64,000 nucleotides of DNA from Lucinisca nassula (Eukaryota > Mollusca > Bivalvia > Lucinida > Lucinidae). This document shows positions 9,916-19,942 of the stretch, in pieces. Positions within the stretch are counted from its first letter, which is position 1. The number at the start of each line of letters is the position of its first letter. The notes beneath the pieces are model-generated. The model was not told where the DNA came from. It saw only the letters and a list, made by a program, of their open reading frames with translations, and searched no databases. A program made the position numbers and the translations under genes. Location: positions 92,281,108-92,345,107 of the forward strand of contig OY757023.1 in the NCBI GenBank assembly GCA_963580285.1, read 5' to 3'.

Positions 9916-10110
9916 CCGTAAACACTCTCAAAATAGAAGTGAAGGCAATGATCAGTAATCGATACAAGTAGCAAACACCTCTCTTTAGAGATACCGTAGG
10001 GAAAGAAACGCGGACATAAAATACACCCTAATGGAAACGTCAAAGTTTAAACCCATACAGTTATTTTCCTACAAAAAGGTCAATTGGCTATCCGAAACAA
10101 ACCGAGCACG
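9916..10110 (-). repeat. R3 fragment inside the viral element
   Basis: AATAGAAGTGAAGGCAATGATCAG, GGGAAAGAAACGCGGAC and CCCTAATGGAAAC match the minus-strand R3 copies at 39330-39480 and 56415-56600. Confidence 0.6.
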
Positions 10111-10252
10111 CCTTATGCCGTTGAAAAAAAAAAAACCCGAACAGCGAAAATCGGGATCTACTCGAGTCCATTTGCGCAGTAGTGACCTCGACTCCCGTAT
10201 TGTCAATTATATTTTTCAGGACCTAGATAACTCGCTAGTGGCTCGGGGTTAA
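10106..10252 (+). pseudogene. 3' end of an unknown basic viral protein
   Basis: The frame ends at TAA 10250-10252 with RSSDLDSRIV...DNSLVARG after a lysine run (KKKKPEQRKSG). The ATG at 10031 lies in R3-derived sequence, so the apparent 73-aa ORF is a chimera: only the part after about 10106 is element-specific. The 5' portion was displaced or deleted when R1/R3 sequence came in. The function is unknown. Confidence 0.4.
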
Positions 10253-10291
10253 AATACGAGGAAGACAAGTACTGTTCCGAGTCTGACACGT

Positions 10292-10297
10292 TTTATT
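10292..10297 (-). terminator. Poly(A) signal of the BIR gene
   Basis: AATAAA on the minus strand about 215 bases downstream of the BIR stop codon. Confidence 0.4.
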
Positions 10298-10511
10298 GTA
10301 AAGGATAAATACGTATACGCATTCTTACGAGTTTACAATGCAATACAATTTACAATATAACGCTGTATGAATGTTCGTGTCGGTGTCTTTCAAATATTTC
10401 TCTCCACCGTTCTGAAGCCTCTCTGGCTTCTCTTCGCAACTGGCGGCATCTTAACCACTAACACAACTCGTTAGATATTGTCAATGTCGTACGCATTAAT
10501 CCAATCATTGC

Positions 10512-10916
10512 TCACATAGGTTCGTCTCCGTTATCTCTCCAGTTTTGACAGCGTTTTGGATCCAATGTACTCACAAAATTATCTGATGCTTTCCCGAAAC
10601 CGCCCAAGGTCGCACTTGACCCGAACGTGAACCCTGTCTGTATTTTAGGTGGTGCCCCAACCATCTTGATGTATGTACAGTTCGGAGACCATTTGTAGTG
10701 TTCTTCGATGGCGTCGTCATCTCGTTCCCAAGAGCTGAGTTTTACGTAACAACTGAAGCACTGACATAAATCCGATTTCCCCGTGTAATAAAGTCCCGCC
10801 CGTGCTAGTTGGTATTTGTCCGGTTGCATCAGTTTACGATAAGTATCGAATGTTTTGAGTCTATTTTCGAAGAATTCCATGCCGAGTTGATCAGCTTTAC
10901 TGTCCATGACGTTCAT
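10512..10916 (-). CDS. Single-BIR (IAP-like) protein
   Basis: 134 aa. BIR domains bind zinc and, in inhibitor-of-apoptosis proteins, bind caspases or IAP-binding motifs; viral versions block host cell death. The zinc site is complete: C53-x2-C56-x16-H73-x6-C80, preceded by NRLKTF (18-23) and LARAGLYYTG (37-46), all typical of the fold. The usual TFxxW tryptophan is replaced (TFDTY). There is one BIR and no RING finger or UBA; the C-terminal 50 residues are Gly/Ser-rich and unrecognised. The gene is convergent with the plus-strand genes, intact, and has its own TATA box, unlike its decayed neighbours. It may be a captured host gene or an ancestral accessory gene of the element. A second ATG (codon 4) is an equally good start. 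Confidence 0.85.
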   Translation of the reverse strand: MNVMDSKADQLGMEFFENRLKTFDTYRKLMQPDKYQLARAGLYYTGKSDLCQCFSCYVKLSSWERDDDAIEEHYKWSPNCTYIKMVGAPPKIQTGFTFGSSATLGGFGKASDNFVSTLDPKRCQNWRDNGDEPM

Positions 10917-10948
10917 GATGAGAATGACGATACATCGTTCGCACGTCG

Positions 10949-10956
10949 TTTATATA
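10949..10956 (-). promoter_or_regulatory. TATA box of the BIR gene
   Basis: GTATATAAAC on the minus strand lies about 35 bases before the first ATG, implying a very short 5' leader. Confidence 0.55.
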
Positions 10957-10989
10957 CACAATGCCTTCTCTCCGATTGGTTTATATTTT

Positions 10990-11240
10990 AGAACTTAAAT
11001 ATCTTTGATTTTAGATTCTATTGGATAGGTCAACTATTAACACTACCTATAATAATTACGCGTATTCTTTCTACTTTCTCCAACCAGTCTTCTACAGTCA
11101 CACGGTGTACTTTTCTCAAATGACAAAAGATATACAACACATTCTTTCTATGGCATATAGGACATTCGTATACGTATCTGTGAGGCATATTTTATCACAA
11201 ATCGTTCAAATCGTCGGGGGTTACATTCAAAACACTGTAA
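10990..11240. other. AT-rich element sequence, no gene recognised
   Basis: A 93-codon plus-strand frame (11021-11302) runs out into a MITE-like hairpin and shows no domain; it is not supported as a gene. Confidence 0.4.
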
Positions 11241-11425
11241 TGCACCCAAGCCTCGATGAGGCGATTCTTACATATATCTATAACATTTGTAGAGAAAAAT
11301 AAAAGGTGATGAGGTCCTTAAAATGTACCCGTCGTACTCCAAACCGGGATTCTTTATAACGGCAAATTCGTTATAACGGTGCCATAGTAGGGAACAAATA
11401 CTGTCGTTATAGCGAGGGTCCTCTG
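11240..11425. mobile_element. CGTTATAACG-type MITE, truncated
   Basis: Half of a GCCTCGATGAGGCGATTCT hairpin is followed by TCTATAACATTTGTAGAG, GGGATTCTTTATAACGG and TTATAGCGAGGGTCCTC, which match 12740-12895 in the same orientation. Confidence 0.6.
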
Positions 11426-11799
11426 TATGGGGTATTTAGCGCCCCCCGCCCCTCTGGGGCTTGAATAAATAGATCGGGCTGCACGTTTCTTCCACGCGCA
11501 CGAGTACAGGTAAACCGCTTAGAGGGCTAGGCCAAACATCCCACTTATTGAGCTGACTATGACACCGCACCAGCGCCTGACAGTAGCTATATCCAAAATG
11601 TTGGGATGGAAGAGTGCTGCTGTCATGCACTGGCACACGCCGTACATACGACGTTAAAACGGCGTCGTTTCTTTTAACACGCGCAACAATTTACATGAAC
11701 GACTGATCGACTGCCCCTGACTAAACGGAGCTAACCCTGATCGAGCGCATCTATCGCTCCGTCTCCGCTATGCCCTCAGTCGTTGGTCGTTGGGAGGGC

Positions 11800-12005
11800 A
11801 TAAAAATGACATCTCAAGCCCTGTCGCCTAATGAAGCCAATAGGGTTTATTAGCGTTAACTGACAGACTCGCACCGCTTTGCCTGATCAGGCTTAGATCC
11901 TCTAAGCGTTTTTTTTTATTTTTATTTACCGGTACTAGTGTGCAGAAGAAGCAACGCGCAGCCCATATATTTCTTCGAGCCCCATATGGGCGGGGGCCGC
12001 TGTGA
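11800..12005 (-). mobile_element. SINE type A fragment in the right terminal repeat
   Basis: This is the mirror of 4222-4420, including the same truncated end at CTTGAGATGTCATTTTTATG. Confidence 0.7.
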
Positions 12006-12549
12006 TGGTAAGTATGTGTGTGTGAACTTTCGTGACAGCAGGACAAATCCTTTTGAAGTTATAACCGAGTTTAAGTCGTTTGGTTTTGGCCTGACAAACG
12101 CGCACCTAAAAGCAATACGGTTATGACCGTTTGTCAGAATGTAGGTCTTGTGATGGTATGTATGCGAAGTTTCGTGACCTTTAAAGTTATGACCGGTTAA
12201 ATGTTTTGGTTTAGAAGTGACAAACTGACTGACTTGGTGATTTCTATAGGGCACCCACAATGCTGTGTGGGGTCCTATTTAAGAAGGGAAGTAACTCCGT
12301 AAATACTGTTGGCAGGGTTATGTTTCTCCAATTCCGCGATTTCTCACATAGCCCACGATCGGTGTATCAAGTTCCACTAAATTACTAGGTATGCTCCAGA
12401 CAAGCTTAATATGTCACCCCGTCTCCGCTATGCCCTTAGTCGTTGGTGGGACATAAAACGGACACGCGCGTACACACGCACACACACGCACGCACGCACG
12501 CACGCACACACACACAAATAAACGTGCGTATAACTCGTTCTTTAGTCAG

Positions 12550-12900
12550 CGATAATACAGTCAACCCTCTTTATACCGACATTCGTTATAACGGTAAACT
12601 CGTTATAACGACAATTTAAATGGTACGATTCTTTTGCTCAAAACTAAGCCTTGATCTGATCAGCTTGGTAGGAAAGGCGTGTATAAATTCCATAGCCAGG
12701 AAAGACTCTCCGAGAAACAAATGTTATAGATATATGTTAAAATCGCCTCGATGAGGCGATTCTGACACATGTCTATAACATTTGTAGAGAAAAATGGTGA
12801 GGAGGTCTTTAAAATGTACCCGTCATACTCAAAACTGGGATTCTTTATAGTGCCATAGTAGGGAACAAATACTGTTGTTATAGCGAGGGTCCTCTGTATG
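12550..12900. mobile_element. CGTTATAACG-type MITE
   Basis: The ends are near GTCAACCCTCTTTATACCG and CGTTATAGCGAGGGTCC. Internal CGTTATAACG palindromes occur near 12570-12610, and a GCCTCGATGAGGC hairpin core lies at 12735-12780. Its ends are unlike those of families A and B although the core is related. Confidence 0.65.
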
Positions 12901-12904
12901 GGGT

Positions 12905-13200
12905 ATTTAGCGCCCCCGCCCCTCTAGGGCCTGAATAAATAGATCGGGCTGCACGTTTCTTCTACGCACACGAGTACTGGTAAACCGCTTAGAGGGTCTA
13001 GACCAACCCGGGCAAAGCGGTGCGAGTCGGATCGTCCATACTTATAATTATAAAACCTATCGGTTTCATTAGATGGCAGGGCTTGAGATGTCATATCGTC
13101 TCAATGTCGGGTAAAAGTATCACAAAACTGGAAGCAAAGTCTCCAAAATGACCTAAAAATGTTGACGGGGATGTTAAACCTCAAATCAAACAAACAAAAC
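12905..13200 (+). mobile_element. SINE type A
   Basis: The head CCGCCCCTCTAGGGCCTGAA, the GGTAAACCGCTTAGAGGGTC core and the tail AAACCTCAAATCAAACAAAC are present. It is inserted in the right terminal repeat only. Confidence 0.75.
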
Positions 13201-13659
13201 TTTTTTTCCCGGGCGCATTCCTTTCTCATGCCTTTAGTAATTGAATCGATAGCAGTTCATCAAATCGCGCTCTTCCAGCACCTTCCATTGTTTTCCGGTT
13301 TTCGAGGCGATAAGTGGTTCGCCGCGATTGTCAATAATATCGCGCCCCATCAATACGACACCGGGTAGTATCCCCCTAAATATACGGATAGGAGCGCTCG
13401 AGCGAACGGTGTAGACCCCGATCGCCCTGACCCGATCGGGGACAGCAAACTTCGCCATTCCGCGGGAACGCCTTTCGAGCGTCGTCCGAGACCTCAAACT
13501 TTAGGATAATTACGGCGTAATTACGGTAATTTAAATAAATTTAACACGCGTCCGATATTTAGGGTAGTTTCGTCATCTAATCGTTTCCCTTACGTTTCCG
13601 GGAGTGACGTCATTCTGCGCATGCGCAGTCCATGGGGCTATAGTGACCCCACTGCTGCT

Positions 13660-13665
13660 AATCGA
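13660..13665. repeat. Right target-site duplication AATCGA
   Basis: Matches 3016-3021 directly outside the CCCCACTGCTGCT end. Confidence 0.85.
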
Positions 13666-13833
13666 TACAATTGACCCACAGCTCCCACCAGAGACACCAA
13701 AGGGAAAGAAACACAAACATTAAACAATCAGACCCTAATGGAAACATCGGGACCGTGAAAAGAAAACCCTTTCTAATCACACTTTAAATAGAGGAAGGGG
13801 CGGTTTTCAAGGATAAATATTATTTTCCTTATT

Positions 13834-14116
13834 CATTACGGAAACAAACCTATAAAAATACATCGCCACCTTTATCCCGAAAAATAAAAATGAAATTTTA
13901 AGGTGAAAAATTATGATATTTTTCTTATTTCAGCTCAAAATATAGATTGTAGGCACTTGTTAGAACCGCCTCATTGAGGCGGTTCTAACGCGTACCCCCA
14001 AACTATATTTCAGAGGAGAAAAAAGAAAAATAAGGTTTACCCCTGTAAACCCCAGATCTACTATATAAAAGTGGGGTTCAAGGGGGTCAAATTTATATAG
14101 GCGTGTTTTCGTTATG
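13834..14116. mobile_element. Hairpin MITE, family A
   Basis: The ends CATTACGGAAACAAACCTAT (left, decayed) and TATAGGCGTGTTTTCGTTATG are present, with the central palindrome at 13946-14006 (GTAGGCACTTGTTAGAACC arm). Confidence 0.75.
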
Positions 14117-14217
14117 TTGTACACGAAATACATAGATTAAGGGCAATCAGTTGATGCGGTTCTAACAAGCACTCACAGTCTATGGTTGATAGCATTTCCT
14201 ACACTATAAATGTGCGC

Positions 14218-14415
14218 CCAGCGAAGAATCAGATCAGCCCGCGGATCCATATAGTGTAACCAGAGACTTCTCTTGCTGCATATGAAGGAGAATTGGACCC
14301 TTTGCTATCCTTAGGGTGCACAACGAAGACTCTGATCAAACTGCGCGGATGCGCAGGCTCATCTGAGTCTTCGTTGGGCGCACGTCTTATTGTAGGTTTT
14401 GTCATGCCCTGTCTC
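14218..14415. mobile_element. Inverted-repeat element, CTGCGCATCC type
   Basis: GCCCAGCGAAGAATCAGATCAG at the left and CTGAGTCTTCGTTGGGCGC at the right are complementary. Related copies occur at 20958-21185 and 21240-21425, and end fragments at 17395-17440 and 18330-18375. Confidence 0.6.
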
Positions 14416-14743
14416 AAATGACGAAAACACGCCTATACAAATGCATTGTAAACTTTACCGCCGAAAGAACCCGAACATTTTAAGATGAGTGTTTGAGTTT
14501 TACGTCCCACCAACAGCTAAGGTCATACGAAGACGGGACCTCGGTTTAAAGACTCACCCGAAAGTCTGAAACATTTTAAGATGAAAAATTGTGATATTTA
14601 TTCAAATTTCTGCTCTGAAATATGGATTGTGGGTACTCGTTAGAACCTCCTCAGGGCAGAAATGTGAAAACTAAGGTATATCCCTTTAAACCCCACTTTT
14701 ATTATCAATAGGATCAAAATTATAAAGGCGTGTTTTCGTGATG
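14416..14743. mobile_element. Hairpin MITE, family A, with SINE type C fragment inside
   Basis: The ends ACGAAAACACGCCTATAC and AAAGGCGTGTTTTCGTGATG are present. At about 14488-14570 it holds GTGTTTGAGTTTTACGTCCC and the following type C SINE sequence. Only the left half of the central palindrome is left. Confidence 0.65.
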
Positions 14744-15012
14744 ATCACGGAAACCCGCCTGCACGAATACACTGTATATTCTACCGTAGAAAAGAACGAA
14801 CATTTTCAGATGGAAAATTGCGATATTTTTTTTTATTTCTGATAAAAAACAAAGATTGTGGGTACTCGTTAGAAGCGGTTCAAACGAGTACCCACATTCA
14901 ATGTTTTAGAGTAGAAATAAGAAAAATAAGGTTTACCCCTGTAAACCCCAGTTTAACTATATAAAAGTGGGGTTCATGGGGGTCAAAATTATATAGGCGT
15001 GTTTTCTTGATG
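14740..15012. mobile_element. Hairpin MITE, family A
   Basis: The ends GATCACGGAAACCCGCCTG and TATAGGCGTGTTTTCTTGATG are present, with a shortened core TACTCGTTAGAAGCGGTTCAAACGAGTA (imperfect). It lies head to tail with the previous copy. Confidence 0.7.
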
Positions 15013-15129
15013 AGATTCACTATGCCATACAGGTGTGTTTTTATGGGGTTACAGGACAGAAGATTAACTTCCGGGTTTCTCGGCCTTTTAAGAAATTCAA
15101 AACCTACTCTAATTTAGAATAAGAAAAAT

Positions 15130-15380
15130 GCATCAATCAGCATAAAGAAATGAGAGAACGGACATAATAAAAGACGCGGTTATTAAAGGAAATTAATTTA
15201 GTATTGACTGTGCTATACATTTGAGTTGTTCAGATCTGTTTCCATAGAAAATAACTAGGCGTTCTATTCCTTTGAACTTTACTGTCGTATCAACACTTTT
15301 ATGGACAGGAAGAGTGCGTTTAACATGTATGCTTCTTCAATATCTCCTATGCGGTTAACCGTATTACCATTATGAAAGCA
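15130..15380. repeat. R8 interspersed repeat fragment
   Basis: Shares AGCATAAAGAAATGAGAGAACGGACATAAT...GCGGTTATTAAAGG-type sequence with 1410-1470 and 16530-16580. Confidence 0.45.
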
Positions 15381-15521
15381 CGTCTATTAACCCTTTTAGT
15401 ACCAAACGGAATCTTTCTTCTTATATATAGCAGGAGTTCATTACAAAATTTAGGGGTGTCAGTTTGTGTTTTCTTCAAAATTTATTTGGAAAATTGCTGA
15501 ACTTTTCGCAAAAAACTGTAG

Positions 15522-15610
15522 GCCCTGATCAGACGCCGCGTTCTGCGGCGTCTGATCTGGGCCTGCATTGTTTGCCCAGGTACCCGTTTAGGGGTTTCCG
15601 GTACTGAAAG
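15522..15610. repeat. Palindromic repeat, GGCGTCTGATC type
   Basis: GATCAGACGCCGCGTTCTGCGGCGTCTGATC is almost perfect; GGCCTGCATTGTTTGCCCAGGTACCC follows. Same family as 17132-17182 and 57412-57465. Confidence 0.75.
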
Positions 15611-15639
15611 GGTTAAAATATATTGAAAATTTTGTGACC

Positions 15640-15908
15640 AAAACTGAAAAATGTCCAGTGAAATATTCTAATATTTTCATATTTCTGCTCAAAGCATACA
15701 TTGTGGGTACTCCTTAGAACCGCCTCGTCGAGGCGGTTCTAACGAGTACCCACAATGTCTGTTTTCAGCAGAAATAGGTAAACGAGTACCCACAATATGT
15801 TTTTCAGCAGAAATAGGTAAATTATGTATACTCATGTAATCCTCAGTTTTACAATATGAGAGCGGGGATGAGGGGGGTCAGAATTATATAGCCGTATTTT
15901 CGTGATGC
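15640..15908. mobile_element. Hairpin MITE, family A, left end missing
   Basis: The central palindrome is at 15695-15765 (GCCTCGTCGAGGC). A partial duplication of the right arm and its flank (ACGAGTACCCACAAT...TTTCAGCAGAAATAGGTAAA) follows, then the right end GTATTTTCGTGATG. Confidence 0.7.
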
Positions 15909-15982
15909 TGCACAGTGATAACCCCGCGGATGCGAAGGCTTTGGACATCATGTAAAAATCCATAAAATGAACACCCCTGTAT

Positions 15983-16255
15983 ATTACGCAAACACGCCTA
16001 TACAAATACATTGCCACCTTTATCGACGAAAAAAAAATATGGTGAAAAATTGTGATATTTTTCTTATTTCTGCTCAGAATATAGATTGTGGGCACTCGTT
16101 AGAACCATCTCATTGAGGCGGTTCTAACGACTACCCACAGTCAATATTTTAGAGCCGAAATAAGAAAAATTAGGGATTCCCCCGGAAACCCCAGTTTTAC
16201 TATATAAAAGCGGGGTTCAAGGGGGTCAAAATTATATAGGCGTGTTTTCGCGATG
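15983..16255. mobile_element. Hairpin MITE, family A, complete
   Basis: The ends ATTACGCAAACACGCCTATAC and TATAGGCGTGTTTTCGCGATG are present, with the central palindrome at 16083-16145. Confidence 0.8.
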
Positions 16256-16299
16256 AAATTACATTTTATACAAATAGAGTTAGGTTTACACGAATATAC

Positions 16300-16420
16300 A
16301 CTATTTTCCTCATTTGTGCCAAAACATAGATTTGAGTGCTCATAAAAACCGCCTCGGTAAGGCGGGTTAACATGTACTCAAAATCTCAGTTTAATGCAAA
16401 AATAAGACAAATGTCAAAAG
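16300..16420. repeat. Diverged hairpin core with flank
   Basis: AAACCGCCTCGGTAAGGCGGGTT with TGAGTGCTC / ATGTACTCA arms; a decayed relative of the MITE core. Confidence 0.45.
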
Positions 16421-16765
16421 TTTTGTTCAGAAAAAAATGCCCGTTTTTTAGTCATGTGTCGCACAGTAGGGTAACATATCTGGTGATTCAGAACGTCAAA
16501 ACTTTCTCTAATTATAACTTAATCAAGCCTAAAGATATGAGCAAATAGGCACAACAAAGGCAACGGATATTAAAAGAAAATGACGTGGGATTAAAGTTTG
16601 ATGTACATTTAGGTTTGACCTTATGGTCGATCATTGGCCTCTGTTGTTCGACGCTTGTTCGTAATCAGGAGGTCGCAAAATCGATCGAAGCCCATGTAGG
16701 TGGCACTTTTTTTCTTTTCGGAGATCTTTTCTACAGGAATTACCTACCCAACGCTGATAAGGAAG

Positions 16766-16900
16766 TAAGTGAGTGTTTGAGTTTTACGTTCCATCAACAG
16801 CTTAGGTCATACGGAAACGGGACCTCGGTTTAAAGACTCATCCGAAAGTCTGGAGAAGCCCGAGATCGATCCTGCGATCCCTGGTTTACAAGACTGATAA
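16766..16900 (-). mobile_element. SINE type C fragment
   Basis: GTGAGTGTTTGAGTTTTACG ... GACCTCGGTTTAAAGACTCA ... ATCGATCCTGCGATCCCTGG match the complete copy at 18400-18570. Confidence 0.65.
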
Positions 16901-17131
16901 GGAAGGACAATGAAAAAAGTGCACAGCACTGGTTTACCACACATGTATAAGCCTATCCAGCAAAAGTGTAGCGAGGTAAGCTGACCGACTCGATATGACC
17001 TTAATAGTGTCAAAGGCCGTTTAACTTCAAACTGAACTAAAATTATTCGCAACTTTGTTACTGTGTCTAAAAACACTTCTAACCCATTGTATGCGGGAAA
17101 CCCCTGAAGGGATACCTTGGCAAACAGTGCA

Positions 17132-17182
17132 GGCCCAGATCAGACGCCGCAAAACGCGGCGTCTGATCAGGGCCTGCACTAT
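17132..17182. repeat. Palindromic repeat, GGCGTCTGATC type
   Basis: CAGATCAGACGCCGC AAAAC GCGGCGTCTGATCAG; flanked by the same ACCTTGGCAAACAGTGC as the 57400 copy. Confidence 0.8.
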
Positions 17183-17599
17183 TTGCTTACATAATTTTCC
17201 GTCAAAAATTGAATAAAAACGAAAATAATAGGCGTGACACCTCTTATATAACAAATGGACTTGTCCAACATAGAGCAATGGAAGAGTCAACTAGTATACA
17301 ATGGGTAAGGGACATTTTGTCACTCACAGTGCGCCTTTGTCATGGTAAAAGATGTAAGTTCGGGAAAATATATAAGTTATAGATGTGTAGCCAGCGCATG
17401 CGCGTAGCCTGATCTCAGTCTTCGCTTCGCAAGCTGTAAAAGGTATCAGTTGGGCATTGAGCACCAATGAAGAAGTAAGGCAGCAGATATGATTCTGCAT
17501 GGGTGGACAATGGACATGTTGATTGCATTCAGGAAAACTTGTTATATTTTCTAGTCCTTTCCATTGTGATATTTTGGTACGCTGATGGCTCCAGCCTAA

Positions 17600-18300
17600 A
17601 TACTTTATATTTATACGTAATGTCGGTTGGTGCCTGATGTTCTGTCTCTATTTGGGCCCACCGGAGTCCAACTATTCTATTTTTTTTAGCTCCATCATCA
17701 TCAGTTATTTCCATCAGGAACACACGCCTATACAATTTTGACCCCCTTGGACCCAACTCTTATACAGTAACTGGGGTTTAACGGGCATACCTTATTTTTC
17801 TTATTTCTGCTTTAAAATACAGATTGTGGGTACTCGTTAGAACCGCCTCGACTAGGAGGTTCTAACGAGTACCCACAATCTTTATTTGGAGCAGAAATAA
17901 GGAAAATGTCACAATTGTTTACCCAAAAAATTTCATTTTTTCGGCGATAAGGGTTACACTGTATTTGTATAGGCGTGTTTTCGTAAGGACGATGTCCCCA
18001 TCGTTGTTTCATCTCTGCATTTGCTTGGTTAGTATGTTCTTGGAGATGCTGCCTGGTGAATTAAAATCTTTCATTTGGATTGAACAAATTATTTGTCTAC
18101 ACCACGACAGAACCGAGGGTGATCATTGTGGCCACGTAAAATCGATTAAAGCCTCAAGTAAAAACGTTTAATGGGCCGTCCCAGGGCGGTTCTTCTGTTG
18201 TGGTTTATTATAGTTATAGTTCACCTTTGCATGGCGGCCATGTATGCTACGTAAATTTTTATTGTGTATAACCGTTTGGCCATGTATGCGAGAAAGTAAA
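17600..18300 (+). repeat. R3 interspersed repeat carrying a family A MITE, duplication copy 1
   Basis: From TAATGTCGGTTGGTGCC through AGCTCCATCATCATCAG, a MITE (17712-17988), then GACGATGTCCCCATCGTTG, CGTAAAATCGATTAAAGCC and GGGCGGTTCTTCTGTTGTGG. The same order occurs at 18930-19620. Confidence 0.7.
17712..17988. mobile_element. Hairpin MITE, family A
   Basis: The ends CATCAGGAACACACGCCTAT and TATAGGCGTGTTTTCGTAAG are present, with the core palindrome at 17824-17881. Confidence 0.8.
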
Positions 18301-18399
18301 AGTCATTTTAGCTTTCCGCTTGTTACGTGTAACCAGCGCATGCGCGTAGCCTGATCTCAGTCTTCGCTTCGCAAGCTGTAAAAGTTATCAGTTGGGCCT

Positions 18400-18570
18400 T
18401 GAGTGAGTGAGTTTTTGAGTTTTACGTCCCAACAACAGCTAAAGGTCATACGGAGACGGGACCTCGGTTTAAAGACTCATCCGAAAGTCTGGAGAAGCCC
18501 GGAATCGATCCTGCGACCCCTGGTTTACAAGGCAAGTAGCATAACTACTACACCACGGAGGCTTCTAAGT
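18400..18570 (-). mobile_element. SINE type C
   Basis: On the minus strand it starts GAAGCCTCCGTGGTGTAGTA, with a tRNA-like B box GGATCGATTCC, and continues to GTTGGGACGTAAAACTC. Other copies: 25040-25207, 55145-55306. Confidence 0.7.
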
Positions 18571-18781
18571 TGGGCCATGAGCATCAATGAAGAAATGATG
18601 AAGCAGATAATGCTGCATGGGTGGTCATGTTGACTGCATTCAGGCTAACTTATTATACAGTAAAATTACGCTGTTAACACCACCTAAAAGTAAGACCAAT
18701 TCTGCTTTGAAAAGCTTATTTAGTAGGTTTCAGTTATTCTTTCTTTGTGTTTTCTGCATACAGTGTTCCCCGTTCAGAGAC

Positions 18782-18840
18782 CACCTTTGGGACTGTTCAA
18801 AAGTGGTCTTTAAGACCACTTTTGAACAGTCACAAAGGTG
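18782..18840. repeat. Near-perfect 59-bp palindrome
   Basis: The arms CACCTTTGGGACTGTTCAAA and TTTGAACAGTCACAAAGGTG extend through AGTGGTCTT / AAGACCACT with virtually no loop. This is a foldback unit of its own, unrelated to the MITE core. Confidence 0.8.
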
Positions 18841-18929
18841 ATATTAATAATGGAATTTTAGTGTATTTTCTAGTCCTTTTTGGATCATTTATTCCAGTGT
18901 GGTATTTTGGGCCCTACAGCCTTAAGACT

Positions 18930-19620
18930 TTATATTTTTGAGTAATATCGGTTGGTGCCTTATGTTCTGTCTCTAGTCGGGCCCACCGGAGTCCAACTTT
19001 TTTTTTTTTTTAGCTCCAGCATCATCAGCTATTGCCATCAGGAAAACACGCCTATATAATTTTGACCCCCCTTGAAACCAACTTTTATACAGTAAAACTG
19101 GGGTTTAACGGGCAAACCTTATTTTTCTTATTTCTGCTTTAAAATGCAGATTGTGGGTACTCGTTAGAACCGCCTCGACGAGGCGGTTCTAACGAGTACC
19201 CACAATCTTTATTTTGAGCAGAAATAAGGAAAATGTCACAATTTTTTATCCATTTTTTTTTAATTTTTACGGCAATAAGGGTTACACTGTATTTGTATAG
19301 GCGTGCTTTCGTAATGACGATGTCCTCATCGTTATTTCATCTCTGCATTTGTTTGGTTTGTAAGAGTATGTTCTCGGAGATCTGCACTGATGAATTAAAA
19401 TTCTTCATTTGGACTGAAAAAATTATTTGTCTACACCATGACAGAGCCAAGGGCGATGACTGCGGCCACGTAAAATCGATTTAAGCCCCAGTTAAAGACT
19501 TTGTATTGACCTTCCAAGGCGGTTCTTCAGTTGTGGTTTATAATAAATATAATTAATCTTTGCGTTGCATGTATGTATTGCTAAGTATATTTTTATTTTT
19601 TATAGCCGTTTGGCCATTAA
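18930..19620 (+). repeat. R3 interspersed repeat carrying a family A MITE, duplication copy 2
   Basis: Same order and same MITE insertion point as 17600-18300, so the pair arose by duplication after the MITE insertion. Confidence 0.7.
19036..19316. mobile_element. Hairpin MITE, family A, complete
   Basis: The ends CATCAGGAAAACACGCCTAT and TATAGGCGTGCTTTCGTAATG are present. The core at 19152-19207 is a perfect palindrome (GCCTCGACGAGGC centre). Confidence 0.85.
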
Positions 19621-19635
19621 TGCGGGAAAGTAACT

Positions 19636-19942
19636 GTCTTGTTTGTTTGATTTGAGGTTTATCGTCCCCGTCAACACTGTAAAGGTCATTTTGGAGACGT
19701 CGCTTCCAATTTTGTGGGACTTTTACCCGACATTGAAATGAAGTGACTTCTCAAGCCCTGTCGCCCAATGAAGCCAATAGGGTTTATAAGCATTGACGGT
19801 CTGACACCCGCACCGCTTTGCCCGGGCAGGCTTAGATCCTGTAAGCAGTTTACCAGTATTCCTGTGCGGGGGTCGGTTTCAGCTCTGCGTGGAAGCATCA
19901 TGCAGCCCATATATTTCTTCAAGCCGTGATGGGCGGAGGCCT
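19636..19942 (-). mobile_element. SINE type A
   Basis: Runs from TTTGTTTGATTTGAGGTTTA to GTGATGGGCGGAGGCC; inserted between R3 segments. Confidence 0.75.

Larger units (their letters stand above)
11550..13659. repeat. Right inverted terminal repeat of the Polinton-like element
   Basis: It is the reverse complement of 3022-4690, interrupted by a MITE (12550-12900) and a SINE (12905-13200) that the left arm lacks. The outer block 13205-13659 is nearly identical to 3022-3480; it differs by small indels such as near 13345 versus 3330. Confidence 0.85.

Noticed and set aside
11021..11302. 93-aa plus-strand ORF in the viral element
   Set aside because: Its 3' third is MITE hairpin sequence and the rest is AT-rich without a recognisable domain.
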